Below, one piece after another: positions 29,428 to 38,112 of a stretch of DNA of 45,395 nucleotides. Location: NCBI GenBank assembly GCA_028291945.1, contig JAQGNH010000172.1, positions 1-45,395 of the forward strand, given 5' to 3'. The notes beneath the pieces were generated by a model that searched no databases, was not told where the DNA came from, and saw nothing but the letters and a program-made list of their open reading frames with translations. Positions within the stretch are counted from its first letter, which is position 1, and every line of letters starts with the position of its first letter. A program made the translations under genes and the position numbers. The DNA is from Betaproteobacteria bacterium. Its GTDB lineage: Bacteria > Pseudomonadota > Gammaproteobacteria > Burkholderiales > SG8-41.

Positions 29428-30318
29428 TTACTTGTTTGCTCGTTCACGGTCGCTCGCCCCCGGTGGGGCCAGCAGCTTCTTACCGCTACCGTCAAAGAAA
29501 TGGTACTCGATCCCTTCGTCGCGGCGTACTAGCACGAGCTCAGGTTCGCGCTGCAAAATGCCAAGCCTGACGACCCGGCCATCCTTCAGCTCCACTTTGA
29601 TTTCCTGGGGCGCTGCAAGGTCACTGCCGCGTGCAGCCCGGATCGCGCTCGCCTGCCGCCACGCGTCCACCCATGCATTGCGTTCGTCGGCGCTTGCTTC
29701 AGCGGTGATGCGGGAAACGGTCCACGTCCCATCGTTAAGAGCGACGCTAAACTCAGGAAGCTCGAAACGCACGGGCGTCTCATCACGGCCGAACAGCCGT
29801 AACGCCAGCAGCGCGTCTGCGCTGCGCGGCAAGGCCGTGATGTATGCCAGCGGCACGAGGTAGACCTCATTGCGCGTGAGCACGTACTGCTCACGTGTCA
29901 TGTTGTTGATGGCGCCAAAAGCGAAAGTCTGATCCTCGAGCGTCAAAGTGGCTTGCGGTTTGTCCAGACCGTAGCGCGCGAGATCGGCGACTGGATAGCG
30001 CACTGCTGAGCGTGCATCGAGCACCGTTAGCATGCGCTCGACCGGGATTTTTTCGGCGCGCGCCGCGAACGGCGTCGTCATCAGCCAATCGCCATTCTCT
30101 CGCACGAGCGCAAGGACCTGCCCGGGGTTGCCGCGCTCATCGTGTTCAGCTGCCTTGCCTTGCGCAGCATGCTCGAGCCGCAAACGTTTGACGTCGGCGG
30201 GCTTGAGTGCTGAGAGCGCATGCGTTTCGGCCACGTTGGCCGCTGGCTTGTAATACACCCAGGCGCCGACCGCGAGCACGACGAGCAGCAGGGCTGCGAG
30301 CGAGAACCACGAACGCAT
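29428..30318 (-). CDS. DUF4340 membrane-anchored protein of the Gld-type ABC cluster
   Basis: A 296-residue protein with an N-terminal membrane helix (about 4-24) and a beta-rich extracytoplasmic domain; the stretch ARYGLDKPQATLTL followed by FAFGAINNMTREQYVL matches DUF4340. These proteins follow ATPase, permease and GldG-like genes of the Gld-type exporter in many proteobacteria. The role is unknown; a periplasmic accessory of the transporter is likely. It follows the GldG-like gene by 12 bases. Confidence 0.85.
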   Translation of the reverse strand: MRSWFSLAALLLVVLAVGAWVYYKPAANVAETHALSALKPADVKRLRLEHAAQGKAAEHDERGNPGQVLALVRENGDWLMTTPFAARAEKIPVERMLTVLDARSAVRYPVADLARYGLDKPQATLTLEDQTFAFGAINNMTREQYVLTRNEVYLVPLAYITALPRSADALLALRLFGRDETPVRFELPEFSVALNDGTWTVSRITAEASADERNAWVDAWRQASAIRAARGSDLAAPQEIKVELKDGRVVRLGILQREPELVLVRRDEGIEYHFFDGSGKKLLAPPGASDRERANK

Positions 30319-30330
30319 AGTGTCTGAGAT

Positions 30331-31692
30331 CTACAGCGCTTTGCGTCTGCGCCACCAGATCACCAGGCCGGTAAGGACGAAGCCCAGTGGCAGCACCAGC
30401 AGGAATGTGAAGGCGATCAGATAAAGCATCATCTGGTCGATTTCCAGCCGCGAGTCCGGGGCGGGCCGCGGATCGATCGCGACGAGGTCATCTTCGGCAG
30501 CAAGCCAGTTCACCATCGCGATCCCGAGCTGGAGATTTCCCGCGTTCCCGAGATACGTATTCGACAGAAAAGAACCATTGCCGACCACCACGATGCGCTG
30601 CTGTTTGTCACCCGCAGTGCGCTCGAACGCTGCGGCGATGTTCACCGGACCCGGCAGGTCGCGCGCGGCGTTGAAGGTCGGTTTGTCGTCGAGTTTGTCG
30701 ATCTCCACCCAGCCGCGCTGTGCCACTTCGATCAGGGGCGACACGCGCCACTCTTCGCTTTCGGAAAGGCCGATTTGCCGCGCATACGGAAACATCGTGT
30801 TGTAGCGGAACGCGGCGGTGATCGGATGCTGGGCGTAGCTCGTGGCCACTGCAAACACCGGCGGACCGCTGCGCGGGCGGAGCGAAGGGTCGACGACGGT
30901 GCCCGGCGTGAGCACGAGTCCCAGCATTTCGGCGACAGGCTGCAGACCGTGCAGCGGCTCCGGGTCGATCAGCCATAGCAGGTTGCCACCGGCAGTCACG
31001 TAGCGGCGTATCTTTTCGACTTCGGCCGGTTGAAGGTCGGTTTGGGGCGTTGTGACGACGAGGAGTGCTGCGTTCGACGGTACCTCCTGCGCGAGCGCGA
31101 GATTGATGCTGTTGATCTTGAGGCCTTTCTGCTGCAGCTGCCGTCCGAACTCGCCGAGGTCGTGATTGGCGATACCGTCGAGCTTGCGCTCGCCATGCCC
31201 CTCGAGCCAGAGAACCAGGCTCGCCGAGCCGCGCACGAGGCGCATCAGCACGTTGGCAAAAGCCTGCTCGCTGAACTCCCCCAGCGGCATGTGTTCGCTG
31301 CGCCTGCGGTATTCGATCACAAGCTCGTTCGGTGAACGCAGGCCCGCCGCCTCCGCACGCTTGGGATCCTCGCGCGGATCGACGAGCTTCAGCTCGAGGT
31401 CGGGCTTGGCCTGGCGATAGGGACGCAGACGGTCTTCAATCATCTTGTGCACGTTGCCGCCGGTGGCGTCCTGCTGCACCGCGTAGCCAGTCACTATCAG
31501 CGGTCCATCCAGCTGCCGCAGTACGTCGAGCGTCGACTGCGAGAGCGTGTTGCGCGCGCTGCGTGTGACGTCCCACTCCTTGCGATACTCGCGAGCGAGG
31601 AACGCGAGCAGCATCACCAGCGCGAACATGAGGATCAGAAAAAGTCCGCTCTGGAGCGTGAGCCTTACGCGCAGTCTGCGATTCGCTTGCAA
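30331..31692 (-). CDS. GldG-like ABC transporter auxiliary protein
   Basis: A 453-residue protein with membrane helices at both ends (about 12-30 and 425-447) and a large periplasmic domain between. The middle contains a GldG/IFT52-like region: LVLWLEGHGERKL, ALLVVTTPQTDLQPAEVEKI and GGNLLWLIDPE. The start is TTG with GAGG upstream, two bases after the permease stop, so the genes are translated together. In Bacteroidetes GldG is part of a transporter for gliding; in proteobacteria the substrate is not known. Confidence 0.85.
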   Translation of the reverse strand: MQANRRLRVRLTLQSGLFLILMFALVMLLAFLAREYRKEWDVTRSARNTLSQSTLDVLRQLDGPLIVTGYAVQQDATGGNVHKMIEDRLRPYRQAKPDLELKLVDPREDPKRAEAAGLRSPNELVIEYRRRSEHMPLGEFSEQAFANVLMRLVRGSASLVLWLEGHGERKLDGIANHDLGEFGRQLQQKGLKINSINLALAQEVPSNAALLVVTTPQTDLQPAEVEKIRRYVTAGGNLLWLIDPEPLHGLQPVAEMLGLVLTPGTVVDPSLRPRSGPPVFAVATSYAQHPITAAFRYNTMFPYARQIGLSESEEWRVSPLIEVAQRGWVEIDKLDDKPTFNAARDLPGPVNIAAAFERTAGDKQQRIVVVGNGSFLSNTYLGNAGNLQLGIAMVNWLAAEDDLVAIDPRPAPDSRLEIDQMMLYLIAFTFLLVLPLGFVLTGLVIWWRRRKAL

Positions 31693-31694
31693 GG

Positions 31695-32465
31695 TCAGCC
31701 TCGCAGCCGTCGACCGTCAAGGCGACGCACGGCCAGTACGATGAATACGACCACGAGCATGATCGAGCACGCGATTGCGTAGGTGTCGACCAGACCTTTG
31801 CCCAGCGGCTCGAAATTCTTCATCGGCGAAAATACCTGAACGAATGCCGCAGGGAGCTGCCAGCCGCGCGCGCGCAAGCCGTCAGCCGCAGCTTCACCCA
31901 TGAGGATCATGAGCAGGAGCGCCGCGAAAGCGCCGAATGCTGCAGCCATGGGATAGGTCGTCAAACAGGAAATGTAGAGGCTCACGGCTGAGAACGCGGC
32001 GGCGATCAGGATCAGGCCGGCGCACAGGCTCGCTATGAGCCCGTAGTCCAGATGCGTGCTGGTGGCAAGTGTAAGAGGCATAGCTGTGACCAGTAAAACG
32101 ATCAGCAACACGAACAGCGTGAGTCCCAGGAACTTGCCCAGCACGATCTGGCTGATCGATACCGGCGCAGACGTCAGAAAAACCATGGTCTGGTTGCGCC
32201 GCTCTTCTGCGATCGAGCGCATGCCGAGCAGCGGCACCGCGAACAGCAGCACGATCGCCGTGGTTGCGTACAACGGAGTGACCACAAGCTCGGTGACCCC
32301 GGGTGGGCTCGCAAGCTGTACGAGCTGGGGCTGGATTTGAAGAAAATCATCGAGGCGCTTGAGGAATGCGTAACCCGAGATGACCTGTACCGCGGTGAGC
32401 ACCATCCACGCCAGCGGAGACGCGAACAGCCCCTTGAGCTCTTTTGCTGCAATCGTAAATATCAT
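31695..32465 (-). CDS. ABC-2 type permease (GldF-like)
   Basis: A 256-residue membrane protein with about six helices, typical of the ABC-2 family. It begins with the conserved AAKELKGLFASPLAW and contains VPLLGMRSIAEERRNQTMVF, the sequence that precedes the permease coupling helix in GldF/NosY-type exporters. It is the membrane component for the ATPase encoded 73 bases upstream. The substrate is unknown. Confidence 0.9.
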   Translation of the reverse strand: MIFTIAAKELKGLFASPLAWMVLTAVQVISGYAFLKRLDDFLQIQPQLVQLASPPGVTELVVTPLYATTAIVLLFAVPLLGMRSIAEERRNQTMVFLTSAPVSISQIVLGKFLGLTLFVLLIVLLVTAMPLTLATSTHLDYGLIASLCAGLILIAAAFSAVSLYISCLTTYPMAAAFGAFAALLLMILMGEAAADGLRARGWQLPAAFVQVFSPMKNFEPLGKGLVDTYAIACSIMLVVVFIVLAVRRLDGRRLRG

Positions 32466-32538
32466 TGGGTTTCTGAGAACCGGCGGCGGGCGCGGGTTCT
32501 TGGTGGTGGATATGACGCCGCGGCGGCTCGACCGTTCA

Positions 32539-33468
32539 TCATGTCGTCAGGTTCACGAATACGTCTTCGAGGCTGGTCTGCGCCGGCGCAAGCTGATAAA
32601 GCCCCCAGTTGTTCTCGACTGCGCGCTGGACGAGCTGCTCCGTCGGATCGCGATCGGCAGCGAACTGCAGGCGATACAACTTGTCGCTGGCGCGCTCGAC
32701 CGCGGTTACACCGGGCACGGCGGCAAGCTCGGCGTCGGCCGGCGGTCGTCGCAACCCGAGCAGTACCGTGCGGCCGCTGTGGAATGCTTGGAGTGCTGCG
32801 ATGGTGTCGCTGTAAACGAGATCGCCGTGATGCATGATCTGCACGCGGTCGCAGATCGCCTCGACCTCGGCCAGGATGTGTGTCGACAGGATGACGCTGT
32901 GCGCGCCCCCCAGCTCGCGTATCAGCGACCTGATGTCCCGAATCTGGTTGGGGTCGAGGCCCACGGTCGGCTCATCCAGGATTACGACATCCGGCTCGTG
33001 CGCGATCGCCTGTGCGATGCCGACCCGTTGCTGATAGCCTTTGGAGAGCGTCCCGATGAGTTTTCGCCCCACATTCGTCAGCCCGCAGCGCTCTTTGGCT
33101 GCCGTGAGAGCGTCACGCCGTCGCACTTTCGGCACGCGGTGCAGCTTGAGCGCGAGCTTCAGGTATTCGTCTACGGTGAGATCGCGATAAAGCGGCGGAT
33201 TCTCGGGCAGATAGCCGATTTTGCTTTTGGCTAAGGTCGGGCGCGCAAGGAGATCGACGCCGCAGATGGTGATCTCACCTTCCGTGGGCGCCAGATTTCC
33301 TGTCAACATCTGCATCGTAGTGGTCTTGCCGGCGCCATTCGGGCCCAGAAAGCCCAGAACTTCACCGCGTCTGAGCTCGAGATCGACGTTGCGCACCGCC
33401 GCGTGTGCACCGAACCGGCGCGTCAGTGCACGGGCGTAAATCGTTGTCGCATCGGATGGAATCGACAT
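32539..33468 (-). CDS. ABC transporter ATP-binding protein (GldA-like)
   Basis: A 309-residue ATPase subunit. Walker A is GPNGAGKTT (42-50), the ABC signature is LSKGYQQR (141-148), Walker B is VVILDEP (161-167) and the switch histidine lies in STHIL. The C-terminal 80 residues after the nucleotide domain match DrrA/GldA-type exporters. It is the first gene of a four-gene operon (ATPase, permease, GldG-like, DUF4340) and is divergent from the TPR lipoprotein gene. Confidence 0.93.
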   Translation of the reverse strand: MSIPSDATTIYARALTRRFGAHAAVRNVDLELRRGEVLGFLGPNGAGKTTTMQMLTGNLAPTEGEITICGVDLLARPTLAKSKIGYLPENPPLYRDLTVDEYLKLALKLHRVPKVRRRDALTAAKERCGLTNVGRKLIGTLSKGYQQRVGIAQAIAHEPDVVILDEPTVGLDPNQIRDIRSLIRELGGAHSVILSTHILAEVEAICDRVQIMHHGDLVYSDTIAALQAFHSGRTVLLGLRRPPADAELAAVPGVTAVERASDKLYRLQFAADRDPTEQLVQRAVENNWGLYQLAPAQTSLEDVFVNLTT

Positions 33469-33498
33469 CAGGTGGCGCGCCTCGCGGCAAAAGGCGTC

Positions 33499-33527
33499 TT
33501 GTGGAGTCGGCGAAATATACCTAATAT
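33499..33527 (+). promoter_or_regulatory. Candidate sigma-70 promoter of the TPR-lolB-ispE operon
   Basis: TTGTGG (33499-33504), a 17-base spacer, and TAATAT (33522-33527), 72 bases before the chosen start. It is AT-rich compared with its surroundings. Confidence 0.5.
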
Positions 33528-33599
33528 GTTCCGGTTTATGAAGCAGCGCGCCGTCTGTTGCGGCGACTCACTCAGTTGCCGCCGCGGCGGCCCCCCCTC

Positions 33600-35366
33600 A
33601 TGACACGTTTTCGCACTGCACTCGTGGCAGCGGTCTTGGCGTTCACAGCCTGCGCGCAACACGGCGCGCTCGATGATTCCACGCGCCTGCCGCCCACCGC
33701 GCAGGCAGCACAGCCCGGATCGAAATCTGCGCCGGCTGCGCGCCTGCCGCTTCCCAAGCTCGAGTTGACCGAACAGCTGATGTTTAAGCTCATGCTGGCC
33801 GAAGTCGCGCTTCAGCGCGGCCAGCCGCAGCTCGCGGTCCCGGCCTACCTCGATCTCGCTCGCGAAACTCGCGATCCGCGCATCGCGCAGCGCGCGACCG
33901 AGGCGGCGTGGAACGCGCGGTTGACCGAACCGGCACTCGAGGCCGCGGGCATCTGGTTGCAGGCCGACCCCGGCAACGCACGTGCACGGCAGGTGCTCGC
34001 CGCGCTTCTCGTCAATCAAAAACAACTCGACGCTGCGCGCACGCATTTCGAGCAGTGGCTTGCCGCCGATCGCGAGAACGTGGGGCAGAGCTTTCTCCAA
34101 TTGTCAGCGTTGCTCGGCCGCAACACCGATCGCAAGGCCGTTCTCGATCTGATGCGCACGCTCGCGAAACCCTATCAGAAAGTGCCGGAGGCGCGTCTTG
34201 CGGTTGCGCAGGCGGCGTGGAACGCCGGCGATGAGGCGCTCGCGCTCGAGGAATCGACGGCAGCGCTGAAACTGCAGCCGGACTGGGAGACGGCTGCGCT
34301 CTTCCATACGCAGGCTCTGCAACGGCGCTCGAGCGACGATGCGCTCGCGTTTCTGGGCGCGTTCCTGAAAAGCCATCCGCAAGCGAAGGATGCCAGACTG
34401 AATTACGCGCGGCTGCTCGTGGCAGCCAAGCGTTATCCGGAAGCACGCAAGCAGTTCGAAGCCCTGGTCGAGCAGTTTCCAGAAAACGGTGATGTGACGA
34501 TGGCGGTTGCGCTGCTGGCGATCCAGGCCAACGATTTCGAGGGTGCTGAAACGCAATTGAAGCGTGCGCTTGAGTCAGGCTATGGCGAGCCCGATCTGGC
34601 GCGTCTCTACCTCGGACAAATCACCGAAGAAGGCAAGCGCTACGACGAAGCTCTGAAGTGGTATGCCAGTGTTGAGCCGGGCGAACAGTACATCAACGCA
34701 CAGGCACGCTACGCGGGCGTCCTGGCGAAGCAGGGGCGTCTTGCCGAAGCGCGCGAGCATTTGCAGAAGGTGCAAACCGAGACTGCGCAGCAGCGCGTGC
34801 AACTCACGCAGGCGGAAGCGCAGTTGTTGCGAGACGCTAATGCATACCAGGAGGCGTTCGAGCTTCTGGGCGAAGCGTTGAAGAAAATGCCCGATACGCC
34901 GGACCTGCTCTACGACCGCGCGATGGCAGCCGAAAAGGTGAACCGCGTCGACGTGCTCGAAGAAAGCCTTAAAAAGCTGATCGCGTTGAAGCCGGACTAC
35001 GCGCACGCCTACAACGCGCTCGGCTACACGCTTGCCGACCGCAACGAGCGGCTCCCTGAAGCGCACGACCTGATCGAAAAAGCGCTCAAGCTCTCGCCCG
35101 ACGACGCCTTCATCATGGACAGCATGGGCTGGGTCCTTTATCGGATGGGCCGCAACCACGAAGCGCTCGATTATCTGCAGCGTGCGTACGGATTGCGCCC
35201 GGATGGCGAGATCGCCGCACATCTGGGCGAGGTCCTGTGGGCCGACGGACAGCAGGAACAGGCGCGCAAGTTGTGGACGGATGCGCTCAAGCAAAACGCG
35301 CAGAATGAAGCCCTGCAAAACGTGATCAAGCGGTACGCTCCGGTCATCCTGCCCACTGCGAGATGA
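33600..35366 (+). CDS. TPR lipoprotein upstream of lolB
   Basis: A 588-residue protein with a lipoprotein signal (FTAC, Cys18), a Pro/Ala-rich linker to about residue 50, and then at least a dozen TPR-like helical pairs to the end, the last ones with AYNALGYTLADRNERLPEAHDLIEKAL-like consensus. Anchored to the membrane and facing the periplasm, it is expected to act as a protein-interaction scaffold. It heads the TPR-lolB-ispE-prs order usual in betaproteobacteria. ATG 33600 is chosen because it yields the lipoprotein signal; the ribosome site is poor and a TTG at 33558 is possible. The stop overlaps the lolB start by four bases. Confidence 0.88.
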   Translation: MTRFRTALVAAVLAFTACAQHGALDDSTRLPPTAQAAQPGSKSAPAARLPLPKLELTEQLMFKLMLAEVALQRGQPQLAVPAYLDLARETRDPRIAQRATEAAWNARLTEPALEAAGIWLQADPGNARARQVLAALLVNQKQLDAARTHFEQWLAADRENVGQSFLQLSALLGRNTDRKAVLDLMRTLAKPYQKVPEARLAVAQAAWNAGDEALALEESTAALKLQPDWETAALFHTQALQRRSSDDALAFLGAFLKSHPQAKDARLNYARLLVAAKRYPEARKQFEALVEQFPENGDVTMAVALLAIQANDFEGAETQLKRALESGYGEPDLARLYLGQITEEGKRYDEALKWYASVEPGEQYINAQARYAGVLAKQGRLAEAREHLQKVQTETAQQRVQLTQAEAQLLRDANAYQEAFELLGEALKKMPDTPDLLYDRAMAAEKVNRVDVLEESLKKLIALKPDYAHAYNALGYTLADRNERLPEAHDLIEKALKLSPDDAFIMDSMGWVLYRMGRNHEALDYLQRAYGLRPDGEIAAHLGEVLWADGQQEQARKLWTDALKQNAQNEALQNVIKRYAPVILPTAR

Positions 35367-35911
35367 AAGCGTTTGCGGCTGCGGCCGTGCTCGCGGCGCT
35401 GCTCGCCGCCTGCGCAACCGTGACCCTCGCGCCGCGCGATCCGCAGCCATTCGATCTTCTCGGTCGCATCCTTGTCACCTACAGCGGCGGTGCGCTCACC
35501 GGCAATCTGCGCTGGGAACACACTTCGGATGAAGACCACATCTGGCTGATGACGCCCACGGGACAGACGCTGGCGTATATCGTCGACTCGGCGCAAGGCG
35601 CAACCCTCACGCGAGCGGACCAGAAGCAGTACCGCGCGAGCAGCGTAGAAGCACTCACGCGACAGGCGCTCGGCTGGTCGCTTCCCTTGAGTCTGCTGCA
35701 GTACTGGGTGAGAGGCGAGGCTGCTCCTGGACCGGCCGAACTCGAGCGTGGCGCCGATGGGCGAGTTGTTGCGCTAACTCAAAATGGCTGGCGGGTAGCC
35801 TTCAACTATTATTCGGAAGGCGAAACGAGCGGACTCGTGCGCCGGATCGATCTGAGCGATGGCTCCAATGAGATTCGACTGGTCATCGACACTTGGCGCA
35901 ATGTGACATGA
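35363..35911 (+). CDS. lolB: Outer membrane lipoprotein receptor LolB
   Basis: Receives lipoproteins from LolA and inserts them in the outer membrane. It has 182 residues, with a lipoprotein signal ending LAAC (Cys17). The beta-barrel-like half-cup domain includes FDLLGRILVTYSGGALTG and the typical GWSLPLSLLQYWVRG loop in the middle. ATGA overlaps tie it to the TPR gene upstream and to ispE downstream. Confidence 0.92.
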   Translation: MKAFAAAAVLAALLAACATVTLAPRDPQPFDLLGRILVTYSGGALTGNLRWEHTSDEDHIWLMTPTGQTLAYIVDSAQGATLTRADQKQYRASSVEALTRQALGWSLPLSLLQYWVRGEAAPGPAELERGADGRVVALTQNGWRVAFNYYSEGETSGLVRRIDLSDGSNEIRLVIDTWRNVT

Positions 35912-36762
35912 GCGCTGAGGCGCACCGCTTTCCTGCGCCGGCTAAGCTGAACCTCATGCTGCGTGTCGTAGGTCGCCGCGCTGACGGTTACCACCTCCTG
36001 CAGACGGTATTCCGCTTCATCGACTACGGTGACGAGCTGCGCATCGGTGTGCGGCAGGACGGTGTGATCCGGGGTGTGCACGAGCTGCCGGGCGTTCCCG
36101 CGGCGGACGACCTCACCCTGCGCGCGGCGCACCTGCTGAAACAAGCGACAGGTACGCCGCTGGGCGCAGACATAGAGCTCCTGAAGCGTCTTCCGTTAGG
36201 CGCGGGCTTGGGTGGGGGAAGCTCGGACGCGGCCACCGTGTTAGTTGCCTTGAACAAGCTTTGGAACACCGGCCTTAGTCGCGAGCGTGTGCAGGCGCTC
36301 GGACTGAAGCTCGGTGCGGACGTGCCCGTTTTCGTGTTTGGAGAAAGCGCGTTTGCAGAAGGCATCGGTGAGATCCTGACACCTATCCCGCTGGCGCCGG
36401 CCTGGTATGTCGTCCTGACCCCCGCCCTGAGCGTTGCGACGGGCCCCGTATTCGCTCATCCGGATTTGAAACGAAACTCAAAAACAATTAAAATACAGGC
36501 CTTTTCAGTTGGCGGTTTAGCCAAACACGCGGTGAACGATCTGCAACCTCTCGTTTGCCGTCTATACCCGGACGTCGCGCGTCACCTCGACTGGTTGAAG
36601 CAGCATGAAACCGCTCTCATGACGGGTTCGGGCGCCGCTGTGTTTGCGAGCTTCGACACCGAAGCCGTCGCGCGCAGGGTGCTGGCGCAGTTGCCGGAGA
36701 CGATGAGCGGCTTCGTGGCGCGGGGTCTGGATCGGCATCCGCTGCGCGAGTTGGGGTATTGA
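35908..36762 (+). CDS. ispE: 4-diphosphocytidyl-2-C-methyl-D-erythritol kinase IspE
   Basis: GHMP kinase of the MEP pathway to isoprenoids. It has 284 residues. The substrate motif PAKLNL (9-14) and the phosphate loop PLGAGLGGGSSDA (96-108) are intact; the third motif is MTGSGAAVFASF. ATG 35908 overlaps the lolB stop; a TTG five codons earlier is less likely. The 3' third contains an AT-rich patch that looks like an internal promoter. Confidence 0.96.
   Translation: MSAEAHRFPAPAKLNLMLRVVGRRADGYHLLQTVFRFIDYGDELRIGVRQDGVIRGVHELPGVPAADDLTLRAAHLLKQATGTPLGADIELLKRLPLGAGLGGGSSDAATVLVALNKLWNTGLSRERVQALGLKLGADVPVFVFGESAFAEGIGEILTPIPLAPAWYVVLTPALSVATGPVFAHPDLKRNSKTIKIQAFSVGGLAKHAVNDLQPLVCRLYPDVARHLDWLKQHETALMTGSGAAVFASFDTEAVARRVLAQLPETMSGFVARGLDRHPLRELGY
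36466..36494 (+). promoter_or_regulatory. Candidate promoter inside ispE
   Basis: TTGAAA (36466-36471), exactly 17 bases, and TAAAAT (36489-36494), in an AT-rich patch of an otherwise GC-rich gene. It is about 320 bases upstream of tRNA-Gln and could drive tRNA-Gln and prs. Confidence 0.5.
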
Positions 36763-36774
36763 GAAAAAGGCTTA

Positions 36775-36802
36775 CCGGACAGTGTTCAGCACAATTGTCC
36801 GG
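36775..36802. other. Small palindrome before tRNA-Gln
   Basis: CCGGACA and TGTCCGG form a perfect 7-bp inverted repeat with a 14-base loop, between ispE and tRNA-Gln. No T tract follows, so it is not a standard terminator; it may be a processing signal or operator. Confidence 0.35.
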
Positions 36803-36816
36803 CGGCTAAAACTTGT

Positions 36817-36890
36817 TGGGGAGTCGCCAAGCTGGTTAAGGCACCGGATTTTGATTCCGGCATGCGAAGGTTCGAATCCTTCCTCCCCAG
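36817..36890 (+). tRNA. tRNA-Gln(TTG)
   Basis: A 74-base tRNA. The acceptor stem TGGGGAG pairs with CTCCCCA. The anticodon stem CCGGA/TCCGG holds loop TTTTGAT, giving anticodon TTG (reads CAA). The T arm is GAAGG TTCGAAT CCTTC. The discriminator is G, and the CCA end is not encoded (CCC follows). It sits between ispE and prs, its usual place in betaproteobacteria. Confidence 0.97.
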
Positions 36891-37029
36891 CCCACCAATC
36901 CATCCGCCCGCTGACAGGGTGGCTGACACGGGGCCCGGATGACGGCGCCTTGAAACCGGTCGCTAGAACACCTGCGACCTTGTAACCTGCGGCCTCTTCT
37001 GGGGGCCCAGTGCTCTGTATGGGGATGTC

Positions 37030-37980
37030 GTGGCGCTCGACAGACTGACGGTCTTTACCGGGAACGCGAATCCCAAGCTGGCGGCGGATATCGTCGGCCA
37101 TCTGCGACTGCCTCTGGGCCGCGCCAAGGTAGGGCGTTTCAGCGACGGCGAAGTCATGGTGGAGATTCTCGAGAACGTCCGCGGCAAGGACGTCTTCGTG
37201 TTGCAGTCGCTGTGCGCGCCCACCAACGACAACCTGATGGAGCTCCTCGTGATGGTCGATGCGCTGAAGCGCGCTTCAGCAACACGCGTGACGGCTGCGA
37301 TTCCGTATATGGGTTACGCGCGGCAGGACAGGCGCCCCGGCTCGGCCCGCGTGCCGATTACGGCCAAAGTCGTTGCCAACATGATGGCGAGCGCAGGGGT
37401 TGACCGCGTGCTCACGATGGATTTGCACTCGGAACAGATTCAGGGCTTTTTCGATATCCCCGTCGACAATATTTACTCGGGTCCGATCATGCTGGGCGAT
37501 GTCTGGAAGCACGGTTACCAGGACCTCGTCGCGGTCTCGCCGGACGTCGGCGGTGTGCTGCGGGCGCGAGCGCTTGCGAAGCGCCTGGAAGCCGATCTCG
37601 CGATCATCGACAAGCGGCGCCCGCGGCCCAACGTTGCAACCGTGATGAACATCATCGGTGAAGTCGAAGGCCGCACCTGCGTGATCATCGACGATCTGGT
37701 CGACACCGCGAACACGCTGTGCGCCGCGGCGGCCGCGCTCAAAGAGCAGCATGCTGAACGGGTGGTCGCCTACTGCACACACCCGGTGCTGTCGGGACCG
37801 GCGGTGGAACGCATCAACAACTCCGTCCTCGACGAGCTTGTCGTGACCGACACGATTCCGTTACGCGAGGACGCGCGCAACTGCAAGAAGATCCGCGTAC
37901 TGACAGTCGGCAGCCTGATGGCCGAGACGATGCGCAGGATCAGTGAGGAAGCGTCTGTCAGCTCGCTCTTCGTGGAGTAG
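37030..37980 (+). CDS. prs: Ribose-phosphate pyrophosphokinase Prs
   Basis: Makes PRPP from ribose 5-phosphate and ATP for nucleotide, His and Trp synthesis. It has 316 residues and starts at GTG. Expected motifs include [16 protein letters not shown] (37-41), GYARQDRR (95-102), [13 protein letters not shown] and DKRRPRPNV (194-202). The PRPP loop reads DDLVDTANT (221-229); the family normally has Gly where Asn228 stands. A terminator made of heptamer repeats follows. Confidence 0.96.
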   Translation: MALDRLTVFTGNANPKLAADIVGHLRLPLGRAKVGRFSDGEVMVEILENVRGKDVFVLQSLCAPTNDNLMELLVMVDALKRASATRVTAAIPYMGYARQDRRPGSARVPITAKVVANMMASAGVDRVLTMDLHSEQIQGFFDIPVDNIYSGPIMLGDVWKHGYQDLVAVSPDVGGVLRARALAKRLEADLAIIDKRRPRPNVATVMNIIGEVEGRTCVIIDDLVDTANTLCAAAAALKEQHAERVVAYCTHPVLSGPAVERINNSVLDELVVTDTIPLREDARNCKKIRVLTVGSLMAETMRRISEEASVSSLFVE

Positions 37981-38000
37981 AGAGCGAGCTGAAATGATGA

Positions 38001-38066
38001 ATTCGGAATGATGAATGCGGAATGGTAAGAGCAAGCATGCGTGTAATTCATCATTCCGAATTTTTT
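38001..38066 (+). terminator. Long-stem terminator after prs, built of heptamer repeats
   Basis: ATTCGGAATGATGAAT (38001-38016) and ATTCATCATTCCGAAT (38046-38061) form a perfect 16-bp stem with a 29-base loop, followed by T residues (38061-38066). The left arm belongs to an array of 7-base units (AATGATG, AATTCGG, AATGATG, AATGCGG). Confidence 0.75.
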
Positions 38067-38112
38067 ATAGGGGCCGTCTGGTCGCGGACACCCCTTTTAC
38101 CTGGAGAGTGAA

